Source: CAZVEE01 sp964625525
GTDB taxonomy: Bacteria > Pseudomonadota > Alphaproteobacteria > JAJFIK01
Direction: 5' to 3'
Assembly (NCBI GenBank): GCA_964625525.1
Contig: CAZVEE010000037.1
Coordinates: 1-32,509, forward strand
Length of the DNA stretch: 32,509 nt
The notes under the pieces were generated by a model. The model ran no database searches. It worked only from the letters and a program-made list of their open reading frames with translations, and was not told the DNA's origin. Shown piece by piece: positions 31,654 to 32,509 of this stretch. The first letter of the stretch is position 1. Each line of letters begins with the position of its first letter. The translations under genes were made by a program, and so were the position numbers.

Positions 31654-31663
31654 ACCGATCGGT
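31654..31663. promoter_or_regulatory. 10-bp perfect palindrome before the thioesterase gene
   Basis: ACCGATCGGT, flanked by TGT and CTA, lies 13 bases before the ATG. It has the look of a TetR-type half-site pair and would overlap the promoter or leader. No regulator gene is adjacent. Confidence 0.3.
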
Positions 31664-31676
31664 CTAGCCTCCGTGT

Positions 31677-32090
31677 ATGACCCAGGATCACGCCATTCCG
31701 CCGGGCTTCACGCCCCATTTCCGCCAGAGCCCCGTCACGGACCCCTGGGAGCCGCTTTATTCCCGCGTGACAGATGCGGCGGTGGAGATCGGCCTGCGTA
31801 TCGACCAGGCTCACTGCAATGCCCGCGGTATGCTGCATGGGGGCGTGATGGCGTCGCTCGCCGACAACGCCATGGGTCTGACCTATGGCCAGGCCCTGAC
31901 CGTCCCGCCGCAGATCCTGACCGTGTCCCTCAGTGTGGATTACATGGCGGCGGCACGGCTCGGTGACTGGCTCACTGTTTCCCCTCGCCTGTTGCGCGCC
32001 TCCAAAAGCATGGGCTTTGTGGATGCTCTGCTCACCGCCGGCGACACCCCCATTGCCCGCGCGAGTGGGACATTCCGCAATATTGTCTGA
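31677..32090 (+). CDS. PaaI-type hotdog-fold thioesterase
   Basis: A 137-residue acyl-CoA thioesterase of the PaaI/YbgC-like hotdog superfamily, probably a cytosolic tetramer. The active-site motif CNARGMLHGGVMASLADNAMG (about residues 47-67) has the conserved N-x-x-G-x-x-H-G-G and the downstream acidic Asp. LTVSLSVDYMAAARLGDWL forms the second conserved strand region, and the end (ARASGTFRNIV) is typical. The ATG at 31677 has no clear Shine-Dalgarno and a palindrome just upstream. Natural acyl-CoA unknown. Confidence 0.88.
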   Translation: MTQDHAIPPGFTPHFRQSPVTDPWEPLYSRVTDAAVEIGLRIDQAHCNARGMLHGGVMASLADNAMGLTYGQALTVPPQILTVSLSVDYMAAARLGDWLTVSPRLLRASKSMGFVDALLTAGDTPIARASGTFRNIV

Positions 32091-32100
32091 GCCATTTCCC

Positions 32101-32114
32101 GATAAGGGCTTATC
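32101..32114. terminator. Small hairpin after the thioesterase gene
   Basis: GATAAG pairs with CTTATC around a GG centre, ten bases after the stop. It is weak and has no T-run. Confidence 0.25.
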
Positions 32115-32262
32115 CAGACCCGCCCCCCTCTCGGCGGTTTACACCACGAATACCTCTGAATATGATTATCAACAGGAAGAGGCCGTCCGCAGAGGGAGAT
32201 GTCGGCCAACGCCTGTTGAGCTATTTAACGCACCGACATGGCGTTCGTTGATTGGGTGACAC

Positions 32263-32439
32263 ATGCATTCGGGTTTGTTCAGAACGTGGTTGGTTTCCAC
32301 GGTGATATTATCTGTCCTTTTCTTTATCGACTCGTCTGACAAAGACTTCAGCTTCTTTGAAAGAATATTTGCTTCTATTTTGGGTGGAGCGCTTTTTTCT
32401 CTTGGCGTGACCTGGGTGGTCCGAAAGATTTTCTATTAA
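32263..32439 (+). CDS. Putative 58-residue two-helix membrane protein in AT-rich DNA
   Basis: The ORF starts ATG and ends TAA. The product begins MHSGLFRTWLVSTVILSVLF, has a charged middle (DSSDKD), a second helix (about 34-53) and a basic end (VVRKIFY), a typical inside-out-inside hairpin. Base composition is about 40% GC, far below its neighbours, with AT-rich codons such as ATA, TTT and AAA, which suggests recent acquisition. GGGTGA upstream is a poor Shine-Dalgarno. An upstream inverted repeat (ATGTCGG 32199-32205, CCGACAT 32233-32239) may be regulatory. No family recognised. Confidence 0.5.
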   Translation: MHSGLFRTWLVSTVILSVLFFIDSSDKDFSFFERIFASILGGALFSLGVTWVVRKIFY

Positions 32440-32484
32440 AATCCGAATGTTCAGTGTCACAGCGCGTTATTGCTAGGCGTGGGA

Positions 32485-32509
32485 TTAGAGCGCTTTCAGG
32501 AAAAGTGTG
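32485..32509. repeat. REP-like repeat copy, cut by the window end
   Basis: These 25 bases are identical to 12012-12036 and run off the window. The core is AGAGCGCTTTCAGGAAAAGT. It marks a second instance of the dispersed repeat, directly beside the AT-rich micro-ORF. Confidence 0.85.

Noticed and set aside
32238..32339. Alternative 33-codon ORF (ATG at 32238) overlapping the AT-rich micro-ORF
   Set aside because: Shorter, with no membrane or domain pattern. The frame starting at 32263 gives a coherent two-helix protein.

Overview
The window is about 32.5 kb of GC-rich (roughly 60-65%) bacterial chromosome. Gene content points to an alphaproteobacterium of marine or other aquatic type: a DUF3126 protein, a two-subunit 3-oxoacid CoA-transferase, a proton-pumping rhodopsin with its retinal-forming Blh enzyme, a periplasmic copper chaperone cluster, and an outer membrane. 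A Hyphomonadales, Maricaulales or Parvularculales relative is my inference; no rRNA or other phylogenetic marker is present. No phage, integrase, transposase or CRISPR array was seen.

Layout. 1-2.8 kb: the end of a 2-hydroxychromene-2-carboxylate isomerase gene, an exported fasciclin protein (minus), and scoAB, whose leader can fold into two mutually exclusive hairpins. 3-6.5 kb: an unknown single-pass membrane protein, then an RND/MMPL exporter and a DUF3126 protein (both minus). 6.7-9.0 kb: a copper-type operon (PCu(A)C chaperone, DUF2946 protein, Met-rich outer-membrane protein) closed by a strong hairpin. 9.1-11.9 kb: two flavoproteins, a PuuB-like amine oxidase and a Baeyer-Villiger-type monooxygenase. 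11.9-12.2 kb: REP-like palindromes; a 25-nt part of one recurs at the extreme right end of the window. 12.2-14.2 kb (minus): an exported papain-family protease followed by a chagasin-type inhibitor lipoprotein. 14.5-17.5 kb: a small membrane protein, CysE (minus), a nitroreductase and an NTF2-like lipoprotein; a Fur-box-like palindrome lies between cysE and the nitroreductase gene.

17.8-19.7 kb: the rhodopsin and Blh pair. The rhodopsin has the D-T-E pump residues, the green-tuning Leu and a bulky Trp where antenna-binding rhodopsins have Gly. Blh would supply its retinal from beta-carotene; no carotenoid genes lie in the window. 19.7-23.7 kb: QueF (minus), a crotonase-fold protein lacking both usual catalytic glutamates, a YafK-type L,D-transpeptidase-fold protein, an SDR and a GNAT. 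23.8-26.6 kb: an alpha/beta hydrolase (minus), a membrane-anchored NYN nuclease-like protein with short perfect tandem duplications at both ends, and two small membrane proteins (minus), one only 59 residues.

27.1-31.2 kb: an exported SIMPL protein, then a minus-strand module of two genes of no known family (a large exported coiled-coil protein and a predicted beta-barrel whose start overlaps it). The module lies between an intact tRNA-Leu(UAA) and a degenerate 5' half of the same kind of tRNA. This bracketed pair and the protease/inhibitor pair are the most promising lesser-known systems here. 31.2-32.5 kb: a small membrane protein (minus), a PaaI-type thioesterase, a distinctly AT-richer 58-codon membrane ORF, and the start of another REP-like copy.
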